Shown: positions 1 to 8,281 of the stretch, piece after piece
How the letters are laid out: each line of letters opens with the position of its first letter
How positions within the stretch are numbered: the first letter of the stretch is position 1
Source of the DNA: CALMBW01 sp963779645
GTDB taxonomy: Bacteria > Actinomycetota > CADDZG01 > WHSQ01
Assembly (NCBI GenBank): GCA_963779645.1
Contig: CAVZYX010000005.1
Location: 1,302,001-1,366,000, forward strand
Reading direction: 5' to 3'
Length of the DNA stretch: 64,000 bases
Translations under genes and position numbers: made by a program
The notes under the pieces: model-generated
Databases searched by the model: none
Told to the model about the DNA's origin: nothing
The model's input: only the letters and a program-made list of their open reading frames with translations

Positions 1-623
1 CGCAGGTTCTGCATGCAGCGGGTATCGCTTACTCGAAGAAGTACAAGAAGTCCGATGCGGTCGTCGGCACGTGGTTCGGTGAAGGTGGAACCTCTGAGGG
101 TGACTGGCACAGCGGCATGAACTTCGCCGGGATCCACAAGCTGCCACTTATCTTCGTCTGCGAGAACAACCAGTACGCCATCTCTGTGCACGAGTCCAAG
201 CAGGTGGCCGGCTCCGTTCACGGCAGGGCGCAGGGTTACGGCTTCCCCGGTCATGTCGGAGATGGCAACGATGTACTGGAGAGCTACCGACTCGCGAAAA
301 CTGCAGTGGATCGTGCACGTGCCGGTGAGGGTCCATCGTTGCTCGAGCTTCGTACCTACCGGCACTACAGCCACACATCCGACGACGACGATCGCACTTA
401 CCGCTCCAAGGAAGAGGTCGAGGAGTGGAAGGCGAAGGACCCGATCCCGCGCTTCGAGAATTACCTGAAGTCCGTGGATCTACTCGACGACAAAAAGATC
501 GAGGCCATGCGCGAGGAAACGAAGACCCAAGTCGCCGAGGACGCCAAGGCGGCCGAGGAAGCTGAGTTCCCTGATGTCTCTACGGCTCCCAACCATGTTT
601 ACGGAAACCTGGAGGTCGTGTGA
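1..623 (+). CDS. bkdA: 2-oxoacid dehydrogenase E1 component, alpha subunit (partial, 5' end off window)
   Basis: C-terminal part of a thiamine-diphosphate dehydrogenase E1 alpha subunit; the reading frame is open from base 3 back to the left edge, so the gene starts upstream. Visible is the TPP/Mg motif beginning GEGGTSEGDWHSG and ending ENNQYAIS, followed by the loop HYSHTSDDDD-RTYR that is typical of branched-chain 2-oxoisovalerate E1 alpha. It would decarboxylate a 2-oxoacid and pass the acyl group to a lipoylated E2. The stop overlaps the ATG of the E1 beta gene (TGATG), as in a translationally coupled operon. Branched-chain rather than pyruvate specificity is inferred from the loop and from the beta subunit; no E2 gene is visible in the window. 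Confidence 0.9.
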   Translation, partial: QVLHAAGIAYSKKYKKSDAVVGTWFGEGGTSEGDWHSGMNFAGIHKLPLIFVCENNQYAISVHESKQVAGSVHGRAQGYGFPGHVGDGNDVLESYRLAKTAVDRARAGEGPSLLELRTYRHYSHTSDDDDRTYRSKEEVEEWKAKDPIPRFENYLKSVDLLDDKKIEAMREETKTQVAEDAKAAEEAEFPDVSTAPNHVYGNLEVV

Positions 624-1606
624 TGGCTGAAAAGAATCTGGTCAGCACGATCCACGACACTCTGGCCGAAGAGATGCGTAACGACGACAGGGTCGTCATG
701 CTCGGTGAAGACGTCGGAGCCCGCGGTGGTGTGTTCCGAGTAACGATGGGCTTCGTCGACGAGTTCGGCGAAGACCGTGTGATCGACACCCCCCTTGATG
801 AAACCCTCATCGCCGGCGTTGCGATCGGTATGGCGATCGATGGATTGCTGCCCGTGGCCGAGATGCAGTTCGCCGATTTCATCTTCCCCGGCTTCCAGCA
901 GATCATCCAGGAGGCTGCGAGGATCAGGTATCGGAGCAACAACGACTTCAACTGCCCAGTCGTGTTCCGTGCTCCTTACGGTGGTGGCGTGCACGGGGCG
1001 CTCTACCACTCCCAAAGCATCGAGGCGTTCTTCGCTCACGTTCCTGGACTGAAGGTGGTCGCTCCCTCGACTCCGTACGACGCCAAGGGGATGCTTCGGA
1101 CGGCCATCCGCGACGAGGACCCTGTCATGTTCCTCGAGCACAAGAAGTGCTACAGGTTGATAAAGGGCGATGTCCCCGATGAGAACTACGAGATCGAATT
1201 CGGTAAGGCTGAGGTTCGTCGCAAGGGTAAAGACCTGACCTGCGTCAGCTACGGCCTGATGCATCACTTCTGTCTCGAAGCGGCCGAGCGCCTGAGCAAA
1301 GACGGCATCGATATCGAAGTGATCGACCTCCGCAGCATCTACCCGCTCGATATCGACACCGTTCTGGAGTCGGTGGGCAAGACGAACAAAGCGATGATCG
1401 TTTACGAGGACAACAAGTTCCTGGGTGTGGGGGCCGAGGTCGCGGCCCAGATCGCGGAGCACGCGCTCTTCGAGCTGGACGGTCCGATCGTAAGGATCGG
1501 TGGGCCGCACGTCCCGGCGATGCCTTTCGCTCCGACCCTCGAGCACTGGTTCCTGCCCGACGTAGACCGCATCGAACAAGAGATGCGCAAACTAGCCGAC
1601 TTCTAG
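623..1606 (+). CDS. bkdB: 2-oxoacid dehydrogenase E1 component, beta subunit
   Basis: About 327 residues, full length for the family. Near the N-terminus it carries MLGEDVGARGGVF and later GGGVHGALYHSQS-EAFFAH, which match branched-chain/acetoin-type E1 beta subunits (transketolase pyrimidine-binding and C-terminal domains). With the alpha subunit it forms the heterotetrameric E1 that oxidatively decarboxylates 2-oxoacids. I prefer ATG at 623 over the GTG at 620, because a clear GGAGG lies at 611-615 with 7-base spacing to 623. The gene ends directly in a palindromic repeat (1606-1637) that may terminate transcription. Lipoyl synthase lies 0.9 kb downstream, which fits the need for lipoylated E2. 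Confidence 0.92.
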   Translation: MAEKNLVSTIHDTLAEEMRNDDRVVMLGEDVGARGGVFRVTMGFVDEFGEDRVIDTPLDETLIAGVAIGMAIDGLLPVAEMQFADFIFPGFQQIIQEAARIRYRSNNDFNCPVVFRAPYGGGVHGALYHSQSIEAFFAHVPGLKVVAPSTPYDAKGMLRTAIRDEDPVMFLEHKKCYRLIKGDVPDENYEIEFGKAEVRRKGKDLTCVSYGLMHHFCLEAAERLSKDGIDIEVIDLRSIYPLDIDTVLESVGKTNKAMIVYEDNKFLGVGAEVAAQIAEHALFELDGPIVRIGGPHVPAMPFAPTLEHWFLPDVDRIEQEMRKLADF

Positions 1607-1637
1607 ATTCTGCGTAGGAATTGGGTCGTCATACGAC
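1604..1637 (+). repeat. Dispersed palindromic repeat, copy 1
   Basis: It shares TAGATTCTGCGTAGGAATT with copy 2 (25323), followed by a short inverted repeat (GTCGT, CAT, ACGAC). Its first TAG is the stop codon of the E1 beta gene. Unlike copies 2-4, no T-run follows the stem. Other copies lie at 25323, 25461 (inverted) and 52047. Confidence 0.75.
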
Positions 1638-1667
1638 ACTCGTTTGACAAAGAAAACGGTTTCCGCG

Positions 1668-2414
1668 ATGCATAGGGATGATGGGTTTTTCGACGAGCGT
1701 GTCGCAGCGAGGTACGACAAGTCCTCCGCGGAGATGTTCGATCCCGAAGTCGTCACCCCCGTTGTCGACTTACTCGCTGACCTCGCAGGGGGCGGACGAG
1801 CGTTGGAGTTGGGGATCGGGACCGGGCGCATCGCCATTCCGCTCGCGAAGCGTGGAGTGAAAGTTCACGGCATCGAGCTTTCGAAAGCTATGGTTGAGAG
1901 GCTTCGTACGAAACCGGGTGGCGAAGATATCGGCGTCACGATCGGCGACTTCGCCACAGCCACCGTCGGCGGGGCATTCTCCGTCGCGTACCTAGTCTTC
2001 AACACGATCATGAACCTAACAACGCAGGCGCAGCAGGTGGCCTGCTTTCGCAATGTGTCGGAGCACCTAGCACCCGGCGGCTGCTTCGTGATCGAGTGCG
2101 GGGTGCCGGATCTCCAGCGTCTTCCTCCCGGGGAAACATTCCGGGCATTCCATGCGAGCCAGACCAGGTGGGGATTGGACGAGTACGAGGTAGCAACGCA
2201 GGCTCTTACGTCGCACCACTTTGAGATCGTCGACGAGAAGCTCGAGCGTTTATCGGTTCCGTTCCGCTACGTTTGGCCGTCAGAACTCGACCTGATGGCG
2301 GAACTAGCAGGCCTGAGGCTCCGGGAGCGATGGGAAGGCTGGTCGCGAGAGCCGTTCTCAGGCGATAGCCGCAAGCACGTCTCGGTCTGGGAGAAACCAT
2401 CGGGGATGCCTTAG
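1668..2414 (+). CDS. Class I SAM-dependent methyltransferase
   Basis: About 248 residues from ATG 1668; a TTG at 1644 would add eight residues. The SAM-binding motif I is ALELGIGTGRIAIPLAKRG at about residues 44-62, with the motif II acidic region IELSKAMVERLR following. This is the Rossmann methyltransferase fold (Methyltransf_25-like). The substrate is unknown. It stands alone between the E1 genes and lipA, same strand, and is not obviously coupled to either. Assignment to the superfamily is firm; anything more specific would be a guess. Confidence 0.85.
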   Translation: MHRDDGFFDERVAARYDKSSAEMFDPEVVTPVVDLLADLAGGGRALELGIGTGRIAIPLAKRGVKVHGIELSKAMVERLRTKPGGEDIGVTIGDFATATVGGAFSVAYLVFNTIMNLTTQAQQVACFRNVSEHLAPGGCFVIECGVPDLQRLPPGETFRAFHASQTRWGLDEYEVATQALTSHHFEIVDEKLERLSVPFRYVWPSELDLMAELAGLRLRERWEGWSREPFSGDSRKHVSVWEKPSGMP

Positions 2415-2427
2415 GAATCTGTGCGGG

Positions 2428-2488
2428 ATCTACCCCCTCACAGGTGATGATTCTTACAAAGAATCGCCGCAGTACTCTTGGGGTAGAT
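2428..2488 (+). promoter_or_regulatory. Nested inverted repeat across the lipA start codon
   Basis: A perfect 9-bp inverted repeat (ATCTACCCC at 2428-2436, GGGGTAGAT at 2480-2488) encloses a second hairpin (GATTCTT, ACA, AAGAATC at 2449-2465). The right outer arm contains the G-rich stretch before the ATG and the ATG itself. In RNA it would hide the start of lipA; in DNA it could be an operator. A TACTCT box at 2473-2478, 8 nt before the ATG, could make lipA leaderless, in which case only the DNA reading makes sense. The function is inferred; the symmetry is seen. Confidence 0.45.
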
Positions 2489-3479
2489 GACTGACGTTAT
2501 CCAACCCACTATCCGTACCCGCGAACAGGTCGAGCGCGACCTGCGGCGTGGTGCGCCTATGCATCTTGCTCCCGGCGAAGAAGCAGGGCGGCCCACTCGT
2601 AAACCGGAGTGGTTGAAGGTACGGGTCCGTCAGGGCGAGAACTTCACCGAACTTCGAGACATCATCCGCGAGCGTGGCCTCTCAACGGTCTGTGAGCAGG
2701 CGGCGTGTCCGAACATCTACGAGTGCTGGGAGGCGCGTGAGGCAACGTTCCTCGTGTGCGGGGATCTATGCACGCGACGCTGCGGGTTCTGCGACGTGAT
2801 GACAGCGAAGCCGAACCATCTCGATCCGGATGAGCCGAAGAAGATCGCCGAGGCGGTCAGCCTCATGGGCCTGAAGTTTGCCGTCGTCACCGGTGTGGCT
2901 CGCGACGATCTGGACGATGGGGCCGCGGCCCACTGGGCCGCGATCATCAAGGAGGTGAGGGCACAGACCCCCGATTGCGGAGTTGAGGTTCTGATCCCTG
3001 ACTTCAAGGGACGAAAGCAGAACCCGAGGGACTCTCTAGCGACCGTGATTGCCGAGAAGCCCGACGTCTTAGCCCACAACCTCGAAACGTGCCGGCGGCT
3101 CCACCCGACGATCCGTCCAGGGTTCGGTTACGACGCATCCCTCGAGCTCCTGCGCTGGGCGAAGGAGTTGCGAAGCGATCAGGTTACGAAGAGCAACCTG
3201 ATCGTAGGCATGGGCGAGACGGAAGACGAGGTTTACGAAGCGATGACCGACCTGAGCACTGTGGGGTGCGATGTCCTCACGATCGGCCAGTACTTGCAGC
3301 CGAGCGTTTCGTGGCACCTTCCGGTCGATCGGTGGGTTCACCCGGACGAGTTCGCTCGCTTCAAGGAGTTCGGCGAGAACGAACTGGGTTTGGCGTGGGT
3401 CGAGTCTGGCCCGCTTGTTCGCTCCAGCTATCACGCTGGCGAGCAGTACCGCTCTGCTGCCCAACGTCTGGCGCGCTGA
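2487..3479 (+). CDS. lipA: Lipoyl synthase
   Basis: A 330-residue radical-SAM enzyme that inserts two sulfurs into octanoyl groups on E2 and GcvH proteins. The auxiliary [4Fe-4S] cluster cysteines are C69, C74 and C80 (CEQAACPNIYEC), and the radical-SAM cluster is C95, C99 and C102 (CTRRCGFC). The C-terminal RSSYHAGE supplies the conserved serine ligand. The length and both cluster motifs are canonical. The ATG at 2487 sits inside an inverted repeat (2428-2488). No lipB or lplA is visible nearby; the adjacent E1 genes are a plausible functional link, since their E2 partner needs lipoate. Confidence 0.97.
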   Translation: MTDVIQPTIRTREQVERDLRRGAPMHLAPGEEAGRPTRKPEWLKVRVRQGENFTELRDIIRERGLSTVCEQAACPNIYECWEAREATFLVCGDLCTRRCGFCDVMTAKPNHLDPDEPKKIAEAVSLMGLKFAVVTGVARDDLDDGAAAHWAAIIKEVRAQTPDCGVEVLIPDFKGRKQNPRDSLATVIAEKPDVLAHNLETCRRLHPTIRPGFGYDASLELLRWAKELRSDQVTKSNLIVGMGETEDEVYEAMTDLSTVGCDVLTIGQYLQPSVSWHLPVDRWVHPDEFARFKEFGENELGLAWVESGPLVRSSYHAGEQYRSAAQRLAR

Positions 3480-3481
3480 TC

Positions 3482-3856
3482 TTGAAACCCCAGCTGTGCC
3501 TCGTTGCCGCGTGCGTTCTCATCGCCGGGGGAGGCGCATTGGCTCACGAAGCGGATCACAAGGTGATCAGGGGCGAGGCTATCTACTACTCGAACGCATT
3601 CTCGGGAGACAACATGGCCTGTGGCCCCAAGTATCGGCCGTGGAAGATGGTCGCCGCACACCGGAAGCTGCCTTGCGGAACACGGCTTCGGGTGAAGAAC
3701 AAGACGAACGGCAAAGTGGTTGTCGTTACCGTTCAGGATCGTGGCCCCTACGGAGATCCCGGCACCATTTTGGATGTTTCGAGGAAGGCTGCTCGGAAGC
3801 TTGACTTCATCTCGGCCGGCCGCACGCGTGTCCGAGCGGTCGTGCTCCACGACTGA
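3482..3856 (+). CDS. Secreted RlpA-like / 3D-type double-psi beta-barrel protein
   Basis: About 124 residues from TTG 3482, two bases after the lipA stop. The start gives a clean signal peptide (hydrophobic LCLVAACVLIAGGGALA). The mature part contains the barrel signature: GEAIYYS at the start, then LPCGTRLRVKN, then VVTVQDRGPY and ILDVSRKAARKL. These match RlpA-like septal-ring/lytic-transglycosylase folds, including the catalytic-type Asp in QDRGPY. It probably acts on or binds cell-wall glycan outside the membrane. No SPOR domain is present, so this is a minimal version. The enzymatic activity is inferred. Confidence 0.75.
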   Translation: MKPQLCLVAACVLIAGGGALAHEADHKVIRGEAIYYSNAFSGDNMACGPKYRPWKMVAAHRKLPCGTRLRVKNKTNGKVVVVTVQDRGPYGDPGTILDVSRKAARKLDFISAGRTRVRAVVLHD

Positions 3857-3885
3857 GCAGGCTTTTAGAAGCGGTCGGTAGAACA

Positions 3886-4326
3886 ATGGGGGTCATGCCC
3901 TCCTCCGTCCTTGTGCGCGTCCCTGTCGTCTTCCTGCTTCTATGCGGAGCGTGCGGAGGCTCCTCGAGTGTCGGAGCCGGTTCTCGGCAACCATGCCCGT
4001 CACCCACCGCCGTGCGAGCCGAGCTCCCCGGGGACCTTCCTCTCGATGAGTGGGCAACGATCGTGACCGTCGAGCAACGAGCAGGCTTCGTGGGGGCCGA
4101 GGCCGTAACCACCGATACGCTCATCGTCGAGCTCTACCCCGAGATAGTGAGAACCCTGACGGAGGACGGATACACCTTGCTTGGTGGAGACAACGAGGGC
4201 TTCGAGGCGGAGATCTCGTTCAATGATCCGCGAGGCAACTATCTCAACTTCATCCTTCGCCAGGGCAGCTGCAAAGACGAGGTGCGCGTCAGAGTTCTGA
4301 TCGAGATGATCGGGGAGAAGGGTTGA
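3886..4326 (+). CDS. Hypothetical lipoprotein
   Basis: 146 residues. The N-terminal hydrophobic stretch VRVPVVFLLLCGACGGSSS resembles a lipoprotein signal, although the lipobox is not textbook. The remainder contains two further cysteines (RQPCPS and GSCKDE) and no domain I recognise. The second ATG at 3895 is an alternative start. The next gene, an ABC permease, overlaps its stop by four bases (TTGA), so it is in the sugar-transporter operon and may be an accessory surface lipoprotein. That role is inferred from context only. Confidence 0.6.
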   Translation: MGVMPSSVLVRVPVVFLLLCGACGGSSSVGAGSRQPCPSPTAVRAELPGDLPLDEWATIVTVEQRAGFVGAEAVTTDTLIVELYPEIVRTLTEDGYTLLGGDNEGFEAEISFNDPRGNYLNFILRQGSCKDEVRVRVLIEMIGEKG

Positions 4327-5126
4327 AACGCCGAGCAGGGCCGTTGGCGGGGATCGGTCTCGGGATCGTCTTCTCCTTGCCGCTTCTGTTCATGTTCTTG
4401 GCATCGCTGCGTTTTCCTGGATTACCGCCGCCCGATGGGTTCGAGCTGTGGCCCCAGAACGCAACGTTTCAAACCTACGAGTTCGTTCCACTGTTCATCC
4501 CCCTGTGGCGCCAGATCGGTAACTCGTCGATCGTGGTCTCCGTGGCAGTCCCCATAACCGTCGTCGTCGCCTCCTTGGCAGGATTCGCACTAGCGACGGC
4601 TGGGCGCCGCACGAGAACATGGCTGTTGGTAGTGACGCTGGTGGCGATGATGGTTCCGCTCAGTGCGTTGTGGATCCCCCGGTTCGTTATCTTCAAGTGG
4701 CTCGGACTTACCGACACACTCGTCGCGCTGATGATGCCAGCATTGATGGGCACGGCCCCCTTCTACATCCTCATCTTCGCTCTCGCCTATCACCGGATCC
4801 CCACCCATCTCTACGAAGCCGCGCTCCTCGACGGTTGGTCGCCTTTCCAGATCTGGAGGCGGGTGGCATTTCCGCTCGCTCGACCGGCAACGTTCGCCGT
4901 TGCGGTACTCGCGTTCGTCACGCACTGGTCGAACTTCATCGATCCACTGATCTATATCAACGACGAGTCACTTTCTACGGTCTCGCTAGGTTTGCGACAG
5001 CTTCAAACGCTTGAGCCCCAGAATTTCTCCATACTTCTCGCTGCATCTGTGATCGCGACCATGCCGGCTATCGGAGCGTTCCTACTCGTGCAAAGGACGT
5101 TCTTCAAGAAAGCGTTGGAGGTCTGA
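4323..5126 (+). CDS. Sugar ABC transporter permease (MalG-type, CUT1)
   Basis: 267 residues with about six membrane segments. The permease EAA loop is visible as YEAALLDGWSPFQIWRRVAFPLARPA split over about residues 160-186, the contact point for the ATPase. Start TTG at 4323 overlaps the TGA of the upstream lipoprotein gene. It pairs with the second permease at 7403-8254 and with the binding protein and ATPase between them. The family imports carbohydrates such as maltose, glycerol-3-phosphate or trehalose; the substrate cannot be told. The order (MalG-type, binding protein, ATPase, MalF-type) is less common than permeases side by side. Confidence 0.88.
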   Translation: MKRRAGPLAGIGLGIVFSLPLLFMFLASLRFPGLPPPDGFELWPQNATFQTYEFVPLFIPLWRQIGNSSIVVSVAVPITVVVASLAGFALATAGRRTRTWLLVVTLVAMMVPLSALWIPRFVIFKWLGLTDTLVALMMPALMGTAPFYILIFALAYHRIPTHLYEAALLDGWSPFQIWRRVAFPLARPATFAVAVLAFVTHWSNFIDPLIYINDESLSTVSLGLRQLQTLEPQNFSILLAASVIATMPAIGAFLLVQRTFFKKALEV

Positions 5127-5127
5127 G

Positions 5128-6399
5128 GTGAGGCTCTCGATCGGCTTGCTCGTCGCCCTGGGGGTCATCGTCTCGGGGTGTTCGAACGACGCTTCTACAT
5201 CTTCGGATGGTGATTCCAGGATCAGCTTCCAGGTTTCCGGGGAGGCTGAGGAGATAGCCATCTATCGGAATCTCGTGGAGGCCTTCGAGCTTGCCAATCC
5301 AAACATCGACGTGAAGCTCGTTCCGGTTGCCGACAAAGACGAGCATCTCCAGAAACTCGCGACGTCGTTTGCCGGGGGGAATCCACCGGACGTATTCCTT
5401 GTCAATTTCCGCGAATACTCACAGTTCGTGGCACGTGATGCGATCGAACCGGTGGAGCCCCATCTGGTTGATACAAGGTTGAACCTTCAGGACTACTACG
5501 AAGCCCCGCTCGAGGCTTTTACGTATGACGGTGAGCTGCAATGCATGCCCCAGAACGCTTCCTCGTTGGTCGTTTATTACAACGAAACGCTTCTTCAGGC
5601 GGCTGGATTAGAGCCACCCGCCGCTGAATGGACCTGGGAGGACTTCCGTGGGTATGCCGAGGCTCTAACCGACCCTGGTAACGACGTGAGGGGTCTCGGG
5701 ATCGAAGCGAACGTCATCCGATTCGCTCCCTTCGTTTGGTCGAACGGGGGAGAGATCGTCGATGATCCTCTGGCGCCCACGAGATTCACACTTGACACCC
5801 CCGAAGCTCTCGAAGCCATCGAGTTCCTGGTTTCTTTGGTGAAGGACGGTTTCGTTCCGACGGAGGAAGAGTTGGCCGCACAGGACCTCGAAACGCGGTT
5901 CTCCACAGGCAAGCTCGGCATGTTCCTCTCTTCCCGGAGAGACACTCCCTTCTTCAGAGAGAACCTCGAGTTGTCGTGGGACGTTGCGGCCCTTCCTATA
6001 GGACAAGAGCCGGTCGGCATCCTCCACTCCGATGGCTATTGCATTTCGAGGGGGGCGGTCGATCTGGACGCAATCATGGAGTTCGTCGCTTTCGCTGTCG
6101 GCGAGGACGGTGCAACAATCACGGCCCTCGGGGGTCGCACCGTTCCCTCGTTGCGGTCGGTCGCTGAGAGCGGAGCTTTCCTGAATCCCGCACAGCCTCC
6201 CGCGCATCCCGAGGTGTTCTTGGAGGCCATCCCTGTGCTTCGACGGACGCCAGTCATACCGACCTGGCCGGAGATAGAAGACATGGCCGAAGAGATCTTC
6301 ACTCGCATCTTCTACGAGGCTGGTTACACGATCGAGACAGGGTTACGCGAGCTCGAGGACCTGACCGGGGAACTCTTCGTTGAGGGGAGCCAAACCTGA
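5128..6399 (+). CDS. Sugar ABC transporter substrate-binding lipoprotein
   Basis: 423 residues, GTG start one base after the permease stop. The lipobox is VSGCSND near residue 20, so it is membrane-anchored outside the cell. The fold is that of extracellular solute-binding protein family 1: the early region EEIAIYRNLVEAFELANPNI-DVKLVPV and the mid motif PPDVFLVNFREYSQF are typical. It captures the sugar and delivers it to the two permeases. A strong GAGGGGAG just before its own stop acts as ribosome-binding site for the next gene. Confidence 0.88.
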   Translation: MRLSIGLLVALGVIVSGCSNDASTSSDGDSRISFQVSGEAEEIAIYRNLVEAFELANPNIDVKLVPVADKDEHLQKLATSFAGGNPPDVFLVNFREYSQFVARDAIEPVEPHLVDTRLNLQDYYEAPLEAFTYDGELQCMPQNASSLVVYYNETLLQAAGLEPPAAEWTWEDFRGYAEALTDPGNDVRGLGIEANVIRFAPFVWSNGGEIVDDPLAPTRFTLDTPEALEAIEFLVSLVKDGFVPTEEELAAQDLETRFSTGKLGMFLSSRRDTPFFRENLELSWDVAALPIGQEPVGILHSDGYCISRGAVDLDAIMEFVAFAVGEDGATITALGGRTVPSLRSVAESGAFLNPAQPPAHPEVFLEAIPVLRRTPVIPTWPEIEDMAEEIFTRIFYEAGYTIETGLRELEDLTGELFVEGSQT

Positions 6400-7406
6400 C
6401 CATCAAGGTCGAGGACCTAACCAAGAGTTACTCGCGGGCGGCTCCCCCCGCTCTGCGCGAAGTCACTTTAGAGGCCGACAGCGGCGAGCTTCTCGTTGTG
6501 GTGGGACCTTCTGGGTCGGGCAAATCCACGTTGCTGCGGTGCATCGCCGGCCTCGAGGCTCCGGATCGTGGCTCTATCGAGGTTGCAGGGCGCGACGTGA
6601 CGAAGATGGACCCGGGGGAGCGGGATGTCGCGATGGTGTTCCAGGATCTCGCTCTCTATCCGCATCTGGATGTGCGCACCAACATCGCTTTTCCGCTTAT
6701 GGCGCGCAAGGAGCCGCGAGAGGAGATCCGGAAAGCGGTGGACGCGGCCGCCGAGATGCTCGACATCTCCGCGATCCTGGATCGGCGGCCAGGAGAACTT
6801 TCCGGCGGGGAGAGGCGTCGTGTTTCTCTCGCACGTTCGGTAGTGAGACACCCGCAGGCGTTCCTGATGGATGAACCTCTCTCGAATCTCGATGCCGCGC
6901 TCAAGTTGCGCGTGCAAGACGAGATCAGGAACCTCCAACGTCGGCTCGGGACCACGACCCTTTACGTGACACACGACCAAGTCGAAGCCATGACGCTCGG
7001 CGACAGGATCGCGATCTTGCGCTCGGGTGGGCTGGAACAGGTTGGGTCTCCGCTAGATCTGTACGACCGGCCCGCGAACGTTTTCGTCGCGGCCTTCCTC
7101 GGGAAGACGCCGATCAACCTCTTCGATGCCGCTCGGTTCGGTCCGGCAGATGGTGTTGCCACGGTTGGGATCCGAGCAGAGCATCTGAACCTGGTCCGCG
7201 AGGGCTCCGGGAAGATCGATGGCATCGTTCGTGTCGTCGACCACCTCGGAGCGGAGTCGGTGGTCGAAGTGGATGTATCTGACCAGAGGGTTTACGTGCG
7301 TGTCGATCGTGGATCAAGCCCCTCACCGAACGACAGCGTCGGGATCGATTTCGACGATCGCCACGTACTTCGATTCGGTGACGATGACAGCAGGATCGAA
7401 GCGTGA
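6396..7406 (+). CDS. Sugar ABC transporter ATP-binding protein (apparent CTG start)
   Basis: About 336 residues, MalK/MsmX/UgpC type. Motifs in order: Walker A GPSGSGKST, Q-loop VFQDLALYPHLDV, signature LSGGERRRVSLARS, Walker B AFLMDEPLSNLDA, H-loop VTHDQVEAM, then a TOBE-type regulatory region. The conserved N-terminal strand (TIKVEDLTKSYSR) lies upstream of the first GTG at 6498, and the only plausible start in frame is CTG at 6396, preceded by GAGGGGAG at 6382-6389 with 6-base spacing and overlapping the upstream TGA. Starting at 6498 would delete the first beta strands before Walker A. The C-terminus overlaps the next permease (GTGA). Confidence 0.88.
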   Translation: MTIKVEDLTKSYSRAAPPALREVTLEADSGELLVVVGPSGSGKSTLLRCIAGLEAPDRGSIEVAGRDVTKMDPGERDVAMVFQDLALYPHLDVRTNIAFPLMARKEPREEIRKAVDAAAEMLDISAILDRRPGELSGGERRRVSLARSVVRHPQAFLMDEPLSNLDAALKLRVQDEIRNLQRRLGTTTLYVTHDQVEAMTLGDRIAILRSGGLEQVGSPLDLYDRPANVFVAAFLGKTPINLFDAARFGPADGVATVGIRAEHLNLVREGSGKIDGIVRVVDHLGAESVVEVDVSDQRVYVRVDRGSSPSPNDSVGIDFDDRHVLRFGDDDSRIEA

Positions 7407-8254
7407 GATCGGGACGCCTTGCGGGCCCCTACCTTTTCGGGCTGACGCTGCTGATCGGGGTTCCGACGGTTGCCGCTCTAGCGCTCGCGTTCACGGAGTA
7501 CTCCGGTCTAAACGCACCCTCGTGGGTCGGCCTCAACAACTTCGAACGGCTGATCGGAGATAGCGGTTTCCATAAAGCACTCGGTAACAGCTTGATCCAC
7601 ATCGTCCTGTCGGTGCCTTTGCGCATTGCCGCAACGATCGCTGCTGCCCTGCTACTTCACGAGCGTTTCAAAGGGGCAGGGGCGGCGAGGGCGGGTGTCT
7701 ATCTTCCTTCGATCATCCCGGATGCGGCATACGCGCTCTTGTGGCTGTGGTTGCTCAATCCTTTGTACGGCCCGGTGCCGGCCCTACTGAACGCGGTGGG
7801 TGCCGATGTTGATCTCCTCACCGACCCGTGGTCGGCGCGGGTGTCGATCGCGATCATGAGCGTGTTTCAGATCGGAGAAGGTTTCGTCATCGCACTTGCT
7901 GCTCGTCGAGCTTTGCCCGCCGCACTCTTCGATGCCGCCGAAGTGGATGGAGCAACGCCTTGGTTCACTTTGAAGAAAGTAACCTTGCCCTTGATGGCAC
8001 CAACACTATTCTTGTTGGCGATCCGCGATGTGGTTCTCGCTCTGCAGGTAAATTTCGTGCCGGCTCTTGTCATCACGGATGGGGGGCCGCGGCTAGCTAC
8101 CACTTACCTGCCGCTCTACGCCTATCGGCAAGGGTTCCGTTACTTCAGACTGGGTTACGCCTCGGCCATCGCAGTCTCGATGTTCGTCATCACGGCCATC
8201 GCCATCTACCTCCAGTACCGGCTGGCGCGCCGCTACAAGCTCCTTCAGTCGTAG
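7403..8254 (+). CDS. Sugar ABC transporter permease (MalF-type, CUT1)
   Basis: 283 residues with about six membrane helices and an EAA-like loop, FDAAEVDGATPWFTLKKVTLPLMAP, near residues 173-197. GTG start overlaps the ATPase stop by four bases. It is the partner permease of 4323-5126; together with the binding protein and ATPase it completes a CUT1 importer. No transcription regulator or glycosidase accompanies the operon, so the transported sugar is unknown. The intergenic spacer after it (8255-8281) has a ribosome-binding site for the next gene but no terminator. Confidence 0.88.
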   Translation: MRSGRLAGPYLFGLTLLIGVPTVAALALAFTEYSGLNAPSWVGLNNFERLIGDSGFHKALGNSLIHIVLSVPLRIAATIAAALLLHERFKGAGAARAGVYLPSIIPDAAYALLWLWLLNPLYGPVPALLNAVGADVDLLTDPWSARVSIAIMSVFQIGEGFVIALAARRALPAALFDAAEVDGATPWFTLKKVTLPLMAPTLFLLAIRDVVLALQVNFVPALVITDGGPRLATTYLPLYAYRQGFRYFRLGYASAIAVSMFVITAIAIYLQYRLARRYKLLQS

Positions 8255-8281
8255 GCTGCTGGCTTCAACCAAGGAGGCTCG

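Noticed and set aside
599..1579. 326-codon minus-strand open frame inside the E1 beta gene
   Set aside because: The plus strand encodes a full E1 beta with conserved motifs; the antisense protein has no recognisable domain and follows from high-GC codon bias.
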